A stretch of 64,000 nt of DNA, taken from Posidoniimonas polymericola. Lineage in GTDB: Bacteria > Planctomycetota > Planctomycetia > Pirellulales > Lacipirellulaceae. The stretch lies in the NCBI RefSeq assembly GCF_007859935.1, contig NZ_SJPO01000011.1, forward strand, positions 62,001 through 126,000, read 5' to 3'. A program made the position numbers and the translations under genes. Under the pieces are notes generated by a model, which was given only the letters and a program-made list of their open reading frames with translations, was not told the origin of the DNA and did no database searches. Shown here piece after piece: positions 26,473-35,829 of the stretch (position 1 is the first letter of the stretch; every line of letters starts with the position of its first letter).

Positions 26473-26556
26473 TCGGCAGTAGCCCAGGGCGCGGCGGGGA
26501 ACGCGATCCCTCTAGGATAGCCCGTCCCGCGGCCGGTTTCGAGCCGCGTCGCCGGG

Positions 26557-28128
26557 TTAGAACTGCCGCTGGACCTGCAGGTTGTACTCGAAGTCGAACC
26601 CGCGGTTGTCGCCGGTCCGCAGCGGCACGGTAAAGCCGTTGGTTACGGTCGTGTCCCGCACCTTGGCGGATAGGCCAAGCACCATGTTGAGGATGTCGAC
26701 GCGGCTGTTGAGGTTGCCGATTACTGGGTCGAACGCGTCGACGTCCACCACCGTGTTGGTCCCGCTGAAAACCGTTAGCCCGAGTGGGATGCGGTCGAGC
26801 TTGGCGTCCTGCAGGGTGGTGGTGTAGTGCAGCTCGGCCATCGCGACGAGCTGGTCGAAGAAGCTGTGGTGGTCCTGCTCGTTGATCAGGAAGTACCCGC
26901 CGCCCAGGTTGAGCCTCATCAGCGGCTGGGCCCGCAGTTGGAGCAGAGCAGAGCCGCCGAAGGCGCCGTTGACGGTCCACAGCCCGACAAAGTCCGGGGA
27001 GCCGCCGCTGATGTCGTCGTCGACGATGCTGAACGACCCGAAGTCGGTGAACCGGACGGTCGACGGGTTGGCGGCGATCTCGACCTGGGCAAAACCCTGC
27101 TGGAACCAACGGCTGCCCGACGGCTTGTTGGCGAACGCCAGGAACGGCGACAGGTACCAGGTCTCGTTGGTGAAGTGGGTCTCGGTGAAGAAGTTGCTGA
27201 GCGAGGCGAACGGCATCCCGGCGTTCGGGTAGGTGAGCACGATGTCCTCGACGTCCACCGTGTACAGCACGTCCTGGGCCGTCGGGGCCGTGACGCCGAG
27301 GCCCGCGGAGAGCAGGAAGCCCTCGTGCTCGGCCAGCATCACCTTGAAGATCGCCGAGATGTTGGCCAGCTCTAGCTCGCGGCCGCCGAGGATCTGGAAG
27401 GTCTCGGGGTCGATGAAGCCGTCGAAATCTGAGTCGATGATCGTCGAGGTCGGATTCGAGGTGAGCCTTTGATCGAGCGGCACGCGGAGCTCGACGCTGC
27501 AGACGCCGTCGCCCAGGGACTTCTCGACGCCGATCGTGTGCCGGTCGACATTCAGGTTCTGGCTGAACGTGAAGATCCGTCCGGGCGTGGTGTTTTCGAA
27601 GTGCCGGTAGCTGTAGTAGACACGGTCGCTGACGAGCGCGCGGTTGTTCTCGGCGATGTTGAGCCGGCTGCAGGTGAGCGTGGGGTGCGAGAGGTCGCCC
27701 TCGATGTAGCCGGTGGTGCCGAACGACAAGCAGGTCCCTGCGCCGGTGTCGCCGATCATGTACGGGACGCTGGCCAGCCCGACGAAGACGCCGGTCTGCG
27801 CCGCGCCGCTCCGCAGCAACGCGTTGGAGAAACGGGGACGAGCCGACTGCGTGGGCGTGAATCGACGCGCCGGCGCAGTCGCCGGGGCCGTGTTCTGAGC
27901 CGGCAGCACGAACGGGTCGCGGGGGACCGACTCCCAATCAACCTCGCCCCATTCGGACTCGGCGCTCGCCGAGATTGAGTCGCCTTGTCCGAGGCCCTCT
28001 TGGCGGTCGTCGATGTCTGCAAGAGCAGACGGCTCGCCCAAGCTGGCAATCTGTCCTCCACCGGCGGGTAGGGATGCCGCCAGGATGGCAGACGCGGCGA
28101 TCGCGGCGAGGCTAAGGGGGTTCACCAT
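26557..28128 (-). CDS. Putative outer-membrane beta-barrel protein (second paralog)
   Basis: The 523-residue product starts at ATG 28128 with a signal peptide (PLSLAAIAASAILAASLPAG). The body is rich in alternating polar and hydrophobic strands, with the block ASVPYMIGDTGAGTCLSFGT, SHPTLTCSRLNIAENNRAL and DRVYYSYRHFENTTPGRIF. The C-terminus FEYNLQVQRQF ends in Phe, the usual terminal signature for insertion of barrels by the BAM complex. I do not know a named family. It is about 250 bases downstream of its paralog and 84 bases upstream of the kinase gene. Barrel nature is inference from strands and terminal Phe. Confidence 0.65.
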   Translation of the reverse strand: MVNPLSLAAIAASAILAASLPAGGGQIASLGEPSALADIDDRQEGLGQGDSISASAESEWGEVDWESVPRDPFVLPAQNTAPATAPARRFTPTQSARPRFSNALLRSGAAQTGVFVGLASVPYMIGDTGAGTCLSFGTTGYIEGDLSHPTLTCSRLNIAENNRALVSDRVYYSYRHFENTTPGRIFTFSQNLNVDRHTIGVEKSLGDGVCSVELRVPLDQRLTSNPTSTIIDSDFDGFIDPETFQILGGRELELANISAIFKVMLAEHEGFLLSAGLGVTAPTAQDVLYTVDVEDIVLTYPNAGMPFASLSNFFTETHFTNETWYLSPFLAFANKPSGSRWFQQGFAQVEIAANPSTVRFTDFGSFSIVDDDISGGSPDFVGLWTVNGAFGGSALLQLRAQPLMRLNLGGGYFLINEQDHHSFFDQLVAMAELHYTTTLQDAKLDRIPLGLTVFSGTNTVVDVDAFDPVIGNLNSRVDILNMVLGLSAKVRDTTVTNGFTVPLRTGDNRGFDFEYNLQVQRQF

Positions 28129-28375
28129 GAGACGACTGCGGGGGGGATCTGAAAGGGGCTTGCCATCTAGATCGACTAGGCCGTGGTTTTGAATGGAACC
28201 GATTGTGCGGCGCCGGGCCCTGCGTCGTCGCCGCGGCGCGACACCGTGCGGGTTACGCGGGACGGGGGATGGCAAGCGGCGCCGGTTGGGCAAGGGTTGC
28301 CGCGCCTGATTCGGAAGAGACCACCGTTGGTCGAGAGATCTATCCGATGCGGCCGTCGTGGGTCGGTTCGGGCAG

Positions 28376-29917
28376 TCAGAACGGTCGCTGGATCTGGAGG
28401 TTGTATTCGAAGTCGAACGCCCGGTTGTCGCCTGTGCGCAGCGGCATTGTAAAGCCGTTGGTGATCTGGGTCCCGTTAATCCGGGCCGATACGCCCAAGA
28501 CGCCGTTAAGGATGTCGACCCGGCTGTTGAGATTGCCGATCACGGGGTCAAACGCGTCGAAGGCGCCGGTGAAATCTCCCGACGGGTCGACACCGACAAA
28601 GTCAAGCGGGATGCTCGCGAGTTTGGCGTCCTGCAGCGTCGTGGTGTAATGGAGCTCGGCCATCGCGATCAGCTGCTCAAAAAAGCCGTGGTCATCAGAC
28701 TCGTCGATGAGGAAATAGCCGCCGCCCAGGTTGACCCGCATCAGCGGCTGAGCGTGCAGGTCCCTCAGCACCGAGTTGAACACCTGCCCGTCGAGAGTCC
28801 AGATCGCGCCGAATGCCGGGTTGACCCCGTCGTACGAGACAACCGACGCCGACCCGTTGTCGGTGAACCTCACCCGCATCGGATTGGTTGGGATCTCTAC
28901 CTGCAAGAATCCCTGCTGGAAGAAGCGGCTGCGGTGCTGCCGATTAGACCAAGCCAAGAACGGCGACAGGTACCAAGACTCGTTGGTGAAGTGCGTGTCG
29001 AGCTGGTAAGTGCTGAGCGTCACGAAGGGGTCGGGCAGGTCGAAGTAGCTGAAAAAGAGGTTCTGGATGTCGACCTTGTGTCGCACGTCCCTGGCGGTCG
29101 GCGCGGTGACACCCATGCCGGCCGATAGCAAGAACCCTTCGTGCTCGGCAAGCATCGTCTTGAAGATGGCCGAGATGTTAGCCAGCTCCAACTCGCGGCC
29201 CCCGAGCACAGAGAAATCACCCTCCAGGAAGCCGTCGAAATCGCTGTCGACTGCGCGGGTCACCATATTGGAGGTGATGCGGTCCTCGATCGGGATGCGG
29301 AGCTCGACGCTTGAGTTCCCGTCGCCGAGCGTCTTCTCGATCCCGAGGGTGAAGCGGTCGATGTCGAGGTTTTGCGACAATTCAAACACCCGCCCCGGCG
29401 ACGCGTTGTGGAAGTGTCGGTAGCTGAAGTAGGCGCGGTCGCTGACCAGCGCGCGGTTGTTCTCGGCGATGTTCAGACGGCTGCACGTGAGCGTCGGGTG
29501 CGAGATATCGGCCTCGTAGTAGCCGATGGTCGCGAACGACAAGCAGGTGCCCGCGCCGGTGTCTCCGATCATATACGGCACGCTCGCCAGGCCAGCCGTC
29601 ATGCCCAGTCGCGCGCCGCCGGTGCGGAGTGAGGTGGTTGTGAAGCGGGGGCGGTCGCCGCGGGAGCGGGTGAAACGCGACGTCTCGGGGGGGGCGGGCG
29701 TGGTGTTCTGCACGGCGCGGACGGCCGGGTCCCAGAGGTCGTCGTTCCAGAGGGAGATCGGGAACTCGAGCGGCTCGTCGGGGTCGCCGACGCCGCCCAG
29801 GGCGAGGCGGGCGTCGTAGTCACCTTCAGCGAGCGAGAGAGCCGGGGCGCCTGCCAGCGCCGGCGCGGCCGCCCACAGCATCACAGCCGTCAGCAAGGCA
29901 GGCAGGCTTTTGCTCAT
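28376..29917 (-). CDS. Putative outer-membrane beta-barrel protein (first paralog)
   Basis: This 513-residue protein has a signal peptide (LLTAVMLWAAAPALAGA) and shares most of its length with the gene at 26557: SVPYMIGDTGAGTCLSFATI, SHPTLTCSRLNIAENNRALV, TLGIEKTLGDGNSSVELRIP, FLLSAGMGVTAPTARDV, and FDPVIGNLNSRVDILNGVLG. It ends FEYNLQIQRPF, again with a terminal Phe. Shared Cys residues in GTCLSF and LTCSRL suggest a conserved disulfide. The gene diverges from the cyclase gene at 30150. Function is unknown; outer-membrane location is inference. Confidence 0.65.
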   Translation of the reverse strand: MSKSLPALLTAVMLWAAAPALAGAPALSLAEGDYDARLALGGVGDPDEPLEFPISLWNDDLWDPAVRAVQNTTPAPPETSRFTRSRGDRPRFTTTSLRTGGARLGMTAGLASVPYMIGDTGAGTCLSFATIGYYEADISHPTLTCSRLNIAENNRALVSDRAYFSYRHFHNASPGRVFELSQNLDIDRFTLGIEKTLGDGNSSVELRIPIEDRITSNMVTRAVDSDFDGFLEGDFSVLGGRELELANISAIFKTMLAEHEGFLLSAGMGVTAPTARDVRHKVDIQNLFFSYFDLPDPFVTLSTYQLDTHFTNESWYLSPFLAWSNRQHRSRFFQQGFLQVEIPTNPMRVRFTDNGSASVVSYDGVNPAFGAIWTLDGQVFNSVLRDLHAQPLMRVNLGGGYFLIDESDDHGFFEQLIAMAELHYTTTLQDAKLASIPLDFVGVDPSGDFTGAFDAFDPVIGNLNSRVDILNGVLGVSARINGTQITNGFTMPLRTGDNRAFDFEYNLQIQRPF

Positions 29918-30149
29918 AGCGACACCAGACGAACGCGTGGGTGAGGTTATTCAACTCGTCTGGTTCTTAATCGTTCTCAGGTTTCTACCTGGTCGACCTG
30001 ATTCTGCGACATATGCCGCCTGCTTTGCTCTGCTAGCGCCCGCTTGTTACAGTTATCCGAGTAATGCAGAAAACCGTCCTAGCGGCTGCCTAGGTGTTTC
30101 CGGATCCGTCGAGTTTGCCGGCCAGCTCCCCCTGGCGATACCAACGCCT

Positions 30150-32009
30150 ATGTCCTTCACCCTGCACGGCGAACCAATCCTGTCGCCCCGGTACACGCTC
30201 CGCGTGTTCGAGGCCCACCAGCTCGTCTTCGAGATGGACTTTGACGGTCCGGTCGAGTTGGGCAGGCAGCGCTCCGGCGAGGCCCGGCCCTACCACCGCT
30301 CGCACCAGGGCGAGACCACCCGCGTGGTGATCGCGCCGTTGGCTCAGACCGAGGTCTCGCGGCAGCACGTCCGGCTGGAGCTCGCTATGGAGGGCGGGCT
30401 GCGGTGCGAGAACATCAGCCGCTCGTCGTCGATCATCGCGCCCGGCGGGCTGACCCTGCCGCCCGGCGAGAGCCAGCGGGTCGACCTGCCGCTGTTGCTC
30501 ACGCTCGGCGACCGGGTGGTCCGGATCGAGCAGGAACGCGACGACCAGCAGTTCGAGGGACTCGGCGCCAAGACCCAGGCGCCCGGCTCCGACTCGGCCG
30601 AGCCGGAGAAGCTCCGCGACCTGATCGAGGGCGCCGCCACCGGGGCGAGCGACGCCCAGAACCTGGTCGCCTGGCTGCGCGGGGTGATGAACGTGTTCCA
30701 GAGCGCCGCCTCGCAGCCCGACTTCCTCAACCAGGCGGTGATCGCCGCCGCCAGCATCGCCGACCTCGACGCCACCAGCATCGTCGAGTGGACCGGCGGC
30801 GACTGGCGGGTCACGGCCGGGCACGTCAAGGAGGACTCGACCGTCGGCTGGCGGCCGAGCCGGCGGATGCTCGACCGCGTCCGCGAGGGGGGCATGACCT
30901 TCCGCTCGCAGCCCGGCGCCCAGCTCTCGGAGACCGGCGTCACCCGCGCCGAGGTGGCGGCGATCGTCGCGGCGCCGATCCTCAACGCCCAGGGCGAGGT
31001 CGTGGCCGCGCTCTACGGCGAGAAACGCCGCGGCAACCTGCCCGACGGGTACGTGATCTCGGAGCTCGACGCGATGCTGGTCGAGCTGCTGGCCTCGAGC
31101 GTGGCGGCCGGGCTGGCCCGGCTGCAGCAGGAGAAGGTCGCCGTGGCGGCCCAGGTTCAGCTAGAGCAGTTCTTCACGCCCGAGCTGGCCCGCACGCTCG
31201 CCGCCCAGCCGGGGCTGCTCGAGGCCAAGGACATCGAGATCAGCGTGCTGTTCTCGGACCTCTGTTCGTTCTCCAGCACGACCGAACGCGCCGGCGCCCC
31301 GACCACGCTCGAGTGGCTGCACGAGGTGATGAGCCTGCTGGCCGACTGCGTGCTAGAGGAGCAGGGCGTGCTGGTCGACTTCCAGGGTGACGGCATGATG
31401 GCGATGTGGGGGGCGCCCGCAGCCCAGCCCGACCACGCGCAGCGGGCGTGCCAGGCGGCGGTGAACATCCTGCAACGGCTGCCGGAGCTCAGCGCGAAGT
31501 GGGAGGCGGTCATCCAGTGCCCAACGCAGGTCGGCATCGGCATCAACACCGGCGCCGCGCGGGTTGGCAACATCGGCTCGCGGCAGAAGTTCAAGTACGG
31601 CGCGCTGGGCAGTGTGGTCAACATCGGCGCCCGCGTCCAGCAGGCCACCCGCCGCATCGGCGTTGACCTGCTGATCACCGAGGCGACCGCGCGGGCCGCG
31701 GCCGGCGCCTTCGAGAGCCGCCCGCTGGGGCACGCGCGGCTGAACAATATCTCGCAGGAGATCCAGTTGCACGAGCTGCCTGCCGCGCCCGACCAGGCGT
31801 GGCGCGAATCGACCGCGGCGTACGCGGAGTCGCTGTCGCTGTGCCAGGGGGGCGACCTGCACCGGGCGGCGGCCTCGCTGACCCAGGCGCTGGCGGCCCG
31901 GCCGCACGACCAGCCGACGCTGATGCTGCTGTCGCGCGTGATCGAGGCGATCCGCACCGGTGGCGCCGGCTTCCAGCACGTGTGGGACCTCAGCCGCAAG
32001 CCGGGCTGA
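30150..32009 (+). CDS. FHA-GAF adenylate/guanylate cyclase
   Basis: The 619-residue cytoplasmic protein has an N-terminal FHA-like region (about 1-130; VELGRQRSGE, VSRQHVRLEL), a GAF domain (about 190-330) and a class III nucleotide cyclase domain (about 350-530). The cyclase keeps both metal-binding Asp residues (SVLFSDLCSFS and VDFQGDGMMAMWGAP), plus VGIGINTGAARVGNIGS and FKYGALGSVVNIGARVQQA. It should make cAMP or cGMP; the residues I see do not settle which. I use ATG 30150, since upstream codons overlap the divergent promoter region. FHA domains bind phospho-Thr, so a Ser/Thr kinase may control it. The PP2C gene follows 88 bases later. Confidence 0.9.
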   Translation: MSFTLHGEPILSPRYTLRVFEAHQLVFEMDFDGPVELGRQRSGEARPYHRSHQGETTRVVIAPLAQTEVSRQHVRLELAMEGGLRCENISRSSSIIAPGGLTLPPGESQRVDLPLLLTLGDRVVRIEQERDDQQFEGLGAKTQAPGSDSAEPEKLRDLIEGAATGASDAQNLVAWLRGVMNVFQSAASQPDFLNQAVIAAASIADLDATSIVEWTGGDWRVTAGHVKEDSTVGWRPSRRMLDRVREGGMTFRSQPGAQLSETGVTRAEVAAIVAAPILNAQGEVVAALYGEKRRGNLPDGYVISELDAMLVELLASSVAAGLARLQQEKVAVAAQVQLEQFFTPELARTLAAQPGLLEAKDIEISVLFSDLCSFSSTTERAGAPTTLEWLHEVMSLLADCVLEEQGVLVDFQGDGMMAMWGAPAAQPDHAQRACQAAVNILQRLPELSAKWEAVIQCPTQVGIGINTGAARVGNIGSRQKFKYGALGSVVNIGARVQQATRRIGVDLLITEATARAAAGAFESRPLGHARLNNISQEIQLHELPAAPDQAWRESTAAYAESLSLCQGGDLHRAAASLTQALAARPHDQPTLMLLSRVIEAIRTGGAGFQHVWDLSRKPG

Positions 32010-32097
32010 GCCGGCCAGATTGCGGCGTTCGGGCGGCTGTCGTAAGATTCAGGTCTCCCGCAGTCCACCTAACGCCAACCCTTCCCTACTCACCGCC

Positions 32098-33795
32098 ATG
32101 GCGTTCCTGACGATTGAAACCGGCGTGAACCCGGGCAAGAAGTTCGACCTGCTGAGCGACGAGTCGGTCATCGGCCGCAGCTCGGACTGCGAGATCGCCG
32201 TGGACGTCGCTGCGGTCAGCCGCCGCCACGCGTCGGTCCTGCGGGAGCGGGGGCAGTTCTTGCTGAAGGACCTCGGCAGCCGCAACGGCACGCAGCTCAA
32301 CGGCCAGGCGGTGGTTGCCCCGACGCCGCTCCGCGAGGGCGACCGGGTCACCGTGTGCGATCAGGAGTTTGTGTTCCACTCCGAGCAGCCGATGAACCTG
32401 CTCGGCGGCGAGACCACCCTCGGCGACGAGTCGTGCCTGGCCCAGCTGGTCAACGACTCTGACGAGCAGGGCGCCGCCAGCGCCAACGTCATGGCGACCC
32501 TCGACCTCGGACCCGGCTCGAAAAGCTGGTCGATGTCCGCGCAGCCCGAGGTCAAGCTCGCCGCGCTGGTCGAGATCTCCAACAACCTCGGCAAGGCGCT
32601 CTCGGTCGAGGAGATCCTGCCCAAGCTGCTCGACAGCCTGTTCAAGATCTTTGTGCAGGCCGACCGCGCGTTCGTCGTGATGCGGCCGGAGGCCGACGCG
32701 CCGCTGGTGCCGGTCTCGTGGCGGTCACGCCGCAAGTCGGACGACGAGGAGGCGCCGCGGCTCAGCCGCACGATTGTCGAGCAGGCGATGACCTCGCAGC
32801 AGGCGATCCTGTCGGCCGACGCCGCCAGCGACGAACGCTTTAGCATGGCCCAAAGCATCGCCGAGTTCGAGATCCGCTCGATGCTCTGTGCGCCGCTCAT
32901 CGACTCCGACGGGGACTCGCTCGGCGTCATCCAGGTCGACACCACCAACCAACGCAGCCGCTTCATGGACGAGGACCTCGAGGTCCTCGCCGCGGTCGCC
33001 TCGCAGGCCGCGGTGGCGATAGACAACGCGGCGATGCACGAGCAGGTGGTCGCCCAGCGGGCCCTGCAGCGGGACCTCGAGCTCGCCGCGCGGATGCAGC
33101 GGGCGCTGCTGCCGTCCCGCGCCCCCGAGGCCGCCGGCTACGACTTCTTCTCCTACTACGAGTCGGCCCGCCAGGTCGGCGGCGACTACTACGACTACAT
33201 CCAGCTGCCCGACGGCCGCTTCGCCGTGATCGTCGGCGACGTGGCGGGCAAGGGGGTCTCGGCGGCGATCCTGATGGCCCGCCTGTCGAGCGATGTGCGT
33301 TTTACACTGGCCAGCGAGCCCGACCTGGCGAAGGTCGTCGGGCGGGTCAACTCGCTGTTCGTCCAGCAGGGCTGGGAGGACAAGTTCGTCACGATGATCT
33401 TTGCGGTCGTCGACCCCAAGAGCCACGAGATGACGCTGGTCAACGCCGGGCACATGGCGCCGATGCTCCGCGGGGCCGACGGCTCGGTGGTCGAGATCTC
33501 TGAGGAGGAGGCCGGCCTGCCGATCGGCGTCTACGACGGCTACGAGTACGAGTCGCTCACCCGCACGCTCGCCCCCGGCGACGTGCTGACCGTGTTCACC
33601 GACGGCTTCAGCGAGGCGATGAACTCCCGCCGCGACCTCTATGGAATCGAGCGGCTCGCCAAGGTCGCCGCCGCTAGCGCGGCCAACGTCACGGAGCTGG
33701 GCGAGCACATCCTGCAGGACGTGCGGGCGTTTGTAGACGGCTTTGCTCAGAGCGACGACATGTGCCTGACCTGCTTTGGCCGCAACCCGGCCTAA
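32098..33795 (+). CDS. FHA-GAF-SpoIIE (PP2C-type) phosphatase
   Basis: The 565-residue protein joins an N-terminal FHA domain (about 1-105; SVIGRSSDCEIAVD, VSRRHASVL, LKDLGSRNGTQLNG), a GAF domain (about 160-330) and a C-terminal PP2C/SpoIIE-type Ser/Thr phosphatase (about 350-565; ARQVGGDYYDYIQLPDG, VIVGDVAGKGVSAAILMARL, NAGHMAPMLR, LTVFTDGFSEAMNS). Metal-binding Asp residues of the PP2C fold are present. It shares FHA plus GAF with the cyclase just upstream. It probably removes phosphate from Ser/Thr on a regulator such as an anti-sigma antagonist. Start is ATG 32098. Confidence 0.93.
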   Translation: MAFLTIETGVNPGKKFDLLSDESVIGRSSDCEIAVDVAAVSRRHASVLRERGQFLLKDLGSRNGTQLNGQAVVAPTPLREGDRVTVCDQEFVFHSEQPMNLLGGETTLGDESCLAQLVNDSDEQGAASANVMATLDLGPGSKSWSMSAQPEVKLAALVEISNNLGKALSVEEILPKLLDSLFKIFVQADRAFVVMRPEADAPLVPVSWRSRRKSDDEEAPRLSRTIVEQAMTSQQAILSADAASDERFSMAQSIAEFEIRSMLCAPLIDSDGDSLGVIQVDTTNQRSRFMDEDLEVLAAVASQAAVAIDNAAMHEQVVAQRALQRDLELAARMQRALLPSRAPEAAGYDFFSYYESARQVGGDYYDYIQLPDGRFAVIVGDVAGKGVSAAILMARLSSDVRFTLASEPDLAKVVGRVNSLFVQQGWEDKFVTMIFAVVDPKSHEMTLVNAGHMAPMLRGADGSVVEISEEEAGLPIGVYDGYEYESLTRTLAPGDVLTVFTDGFSEAMNSRRDLYGIERLAKVAAASAANVTELGEHILQDVRAFVDGFAQSDDMCLTCFGRNPA

Positions 33796-33817
33796 CCCAC
33801 CAAGAACCGGCGAACCT

Positions 33818-34702
33818 TTGGCTCCTACGAAGCCCCCAGCGGCAGACCTTCCGACGGCGGTTGTCATTTTCGACGGCGGTCGGGCCCACCTCCGCGAACG
33901 CGCCGAGGCGCTGCTGCCCGACCTCAAGCGGTACTTCACGGTGACGTCTGTGCAGGACGACCTCGACGAGGTGTTCCACCCCGAGGGGGCGCAGTTCGCG
34001 GTCACCCTTGGCGGCGACGGCACTATTCTCCGCACCGCGCGGCTGATGGGCGACCACCAGCTGCCGGTCGTCGGCGTGAATCTGGGGAACCTCGGCTTCC
34101 TGGCGGCGTTGCAGCCCGAGCAGCTCGACGCCGCGCTGCCCGAGCTGGCGGCCGGGCGGCACAACCTGATCGACCACCTGATGTTCGAGTGCGAGGTGGT
34201 CAACGAGGGCGGTTCGGCGGTCTCGCGGCTGGGGCTCAACGAGGTGGCGGTGCTGGCCGGCCCGCCCTTCTCGATGCTCGAGGCCCAGCTCTACGTCGAC
34301 GGCGACCTGGTCGCGACCTACAACTGCGACGGCCTGATCATCAGCACCCCGGTCGGCTCGACCGCCCACAACCTGGCGGCCGGCGGCCCGATCCTGCGGA
34401 AGGACCTGCAGGCGTTCGTCATCTCGCCGATCAGCCCCCACACGCTGACCAACCGCCCGGTGGTCGACTCGGCCGACCACGTCTACGAGGTCGTCGTGCC
34501 GGCCCCCAACGACGGCACGACGCTGCTGGTCGACGGGCAGGTCGTGGCGCCGCTGACGCCGGGCGACCGGGTGCGGGTGAGCCGCAGCCGTTCGGTGTTC
34601 CAGCTGGTCGAGGTCAGCGGGCAGAGCTACTACCGCACGCTCCGCCACAAGCTCGGCTGGGGCCGCCGGCCCCGCGACCCCGAGGACGACGACCGCTGCT
34701 AG
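33818..34702 (+). CDS. nadK: NAD kinase
   Basis: NadK phosphorylates NAD to NADP using ATP. The product of about 294 residues has the GGDGT motif in FAVTLGGDGTILRTARLM, the region VGVNLGNLGFLAAL, NEVAVLAGPPFSMLEAQLYV, and the NAD-site stretch YNCDGLIISTPVGSTAHNLA then AGGPIL. No ATG precedes the core, so the start must be rare: I take the TTG at 33818, with an in-frame TTG at 33776 (overlapping the phosphatase gene) as alternative. Tight spacing suggests cotranscription with the phosphatase. Confidence 0.92.
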   Translation: MAPTKPPAADLPTAVVIFDGGRAHLRERAEALLPDLKRYFTVTSVQDDLDEVFHPEGAQFAVTLGGDGTILRTARLMGDHQLPVVGVNLGNLGFLAALQPEQLDAALPELAAGRHNLIDHLMFECEVVNEGGSAVSRLGLNEVAVLAGPPFSMLEAQLYVDGDLVATYNCDGLIISTPVGSTAHNLAAGGPILRKDLQAFVISPISPHTLTNRPVVDSADHVYEVVVPAPNDGTTLLVDGQVVAPLTPGDRVRVSRSRSVFQLVEVSGQSYYRTLRHKLGWGRRPRDPEDDDRC

Positions 34703-34808
34703 CAGCACGCTCGGATGCTGGCGAACTGCTCTAAGCCAGCGGGCCGCGATCGATTATGTTGGCGGGATCGACCGTTCGCCCCCCTCATCCTCAGGAAGGA
34801 CCTTCAGG

Positions 34809-35711
34809 ATGTCGTTTACCGGATACGCCGCCCGCTTGTCGCTGCTCATCGCAACCGCCCTGGTTGCCGCCCTCCCCTGCCCCGCCCGGGCGGCCTCGGA
34901 GGAAACTGCCAAGCACACGCTGCACTACAAGTTCCAGATCGGCGACGTCCTGCGGTACGACATCGAGCACAACGCGCTGATCCGTTCGACCATGGAGGGC
35001 TCGACCCAGAAGGCCCAGACCCGCAGCGCGTCGGTTAAGGCTTGGAAGGTCATCGACGTGCTGCCTAATGGCGAGATCGAGTTGCAGCACGTGGTCGAGG
35101 AGCTGCAGATGACCAACCGCCTGCCCGAGCGGGCGGAGATGAAGTACGACAGCACCAAGGACTCGACCCCGCCGGCCGGCTTCGAGGACGCGGCCAAGGC
35201 GGTCGGCGTGCCGCTGAGCCACATCCGGCTGACGCCGTGGGGCAAGGTGGTCGAGCATGAGATCAAGCACCACCAGCCGGCGGCCGACCCCTACGCGCCG
35301 CTCGCCGTGCTGCTGCCGGAGGGCCCGGTCGCCGTTGGCGACACGTGGGACGAGCCGGTCGAGATCAAGGTGAACCTGTCCGAGGGCGGTACGAAGGCCG
35401 TCAAGACCCGCCGGCACTTCCGCCTGGCGAGCGTCACCAACGGGGTGGCGGTTATCGAGTCGAAGTTCCAGGTCCTCTCGCCGGTGCAGCCGGAAGTCGA
35501 GGGCCAGCTCGCCCAGCGGTTCATCGACGGCACGGTGCGGTTCGACATCGCCAAGGGCCGGGTGATCAGCCAGGAGTACGACGTCGACAAGCGGGTCCTC
35601 GGCTTCGCCGGCCCGGCCAGCAGCATGCACTACCAGATGCAGATGTCCGAGCGTCTGCGGGACGAGTCGGCCACGGTCGCCAGCCGCCCCACTACGGCCG
35701 ACGAGAAGTAG
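34809..35711 (+). CDS. Secreted DUF6263-like protein
   Basis: The 300-residue protein has a signal peptide (LSLLIATALVAALPCPARA) and a beta-rich body: TLHYKFQIGDVLRYDIEHNA, WKVIDVLPNGEIELQHVVEE, LLPEGPVAVGDTWDEPVEIK, FIDGTVRFDIAKGRVISQEY. The layout matches the DUF6263 family common in planctomycetes, whose role is not known. A purine-rich AGGAAGGA lies about 10-17 bases before the ATG. It follows NAD kinase by about 106 bases. Confidence 0.75.
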   Translation: MSFTGYAARLSLLIATALVAALPCPARAASEETAKHTLHYKFQIGDVLRYDIEHNALIRSTMEGSTQKAQTRSASVKAWKVIDVLPNGEIELQHVVEELQMTNRLPERAEMKYDSTKDSTPPAGFEDAAKAVGVPLSHIRLTPWGKVVEHEIKHHQPAADPYAPLAVLLPEGPVAVGDTWDEPVEIKVNLSEGGTKAVKTRRHFRLASVTNGVAVIESKFQVLSPVQPEVEGQLAQRFIDGTVRFDIAKGRVISQEYDVDKRVLGFAGPASSMHYQMQMSERLRDESATVASRPTTADEK

Positions 35712-35803
35712 CGGCGGGCGGCGCCTGCGGGCCGACGGTTTTGGGGGTCGGGCTGCGCGTTTGGGGCCTCGACTTTGCGCGGCGAGTCTGGGATTCTGGA
35801 GGA

Positions 35804-35829
35804 TCCCGCCGCGTATCCGTGCGGCGGGA
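35804..35829. other. Perfect hairpin in leader of lysA
   Basis: TCCCGCCGC (35804-35812) and GCGGCGGGA (35821-35829) form a perfect 9-bp stem with an 8-base loop 40 bases before the lysA start. There is no T-tract after it. It may end the DUF6263 transcript or structure the lysA leader. I do not see the conserved parts of a lysine riboswitch. Confidence 0.45.

Noticed and set aside
23728..26520. A 930-codon plus-strand frame antisense to the kinase
   Set aside because: Composition is shadow-like and the opposite strand encodes a clear kinase.
24941..27937. A 998-codon minus-strand open frame across the kinase and barrel genes
   Set aside because: It is Arg/Pro/Gly-rich with no domain and lies out of frame over two well-supported genes; a GC-rich shadow.
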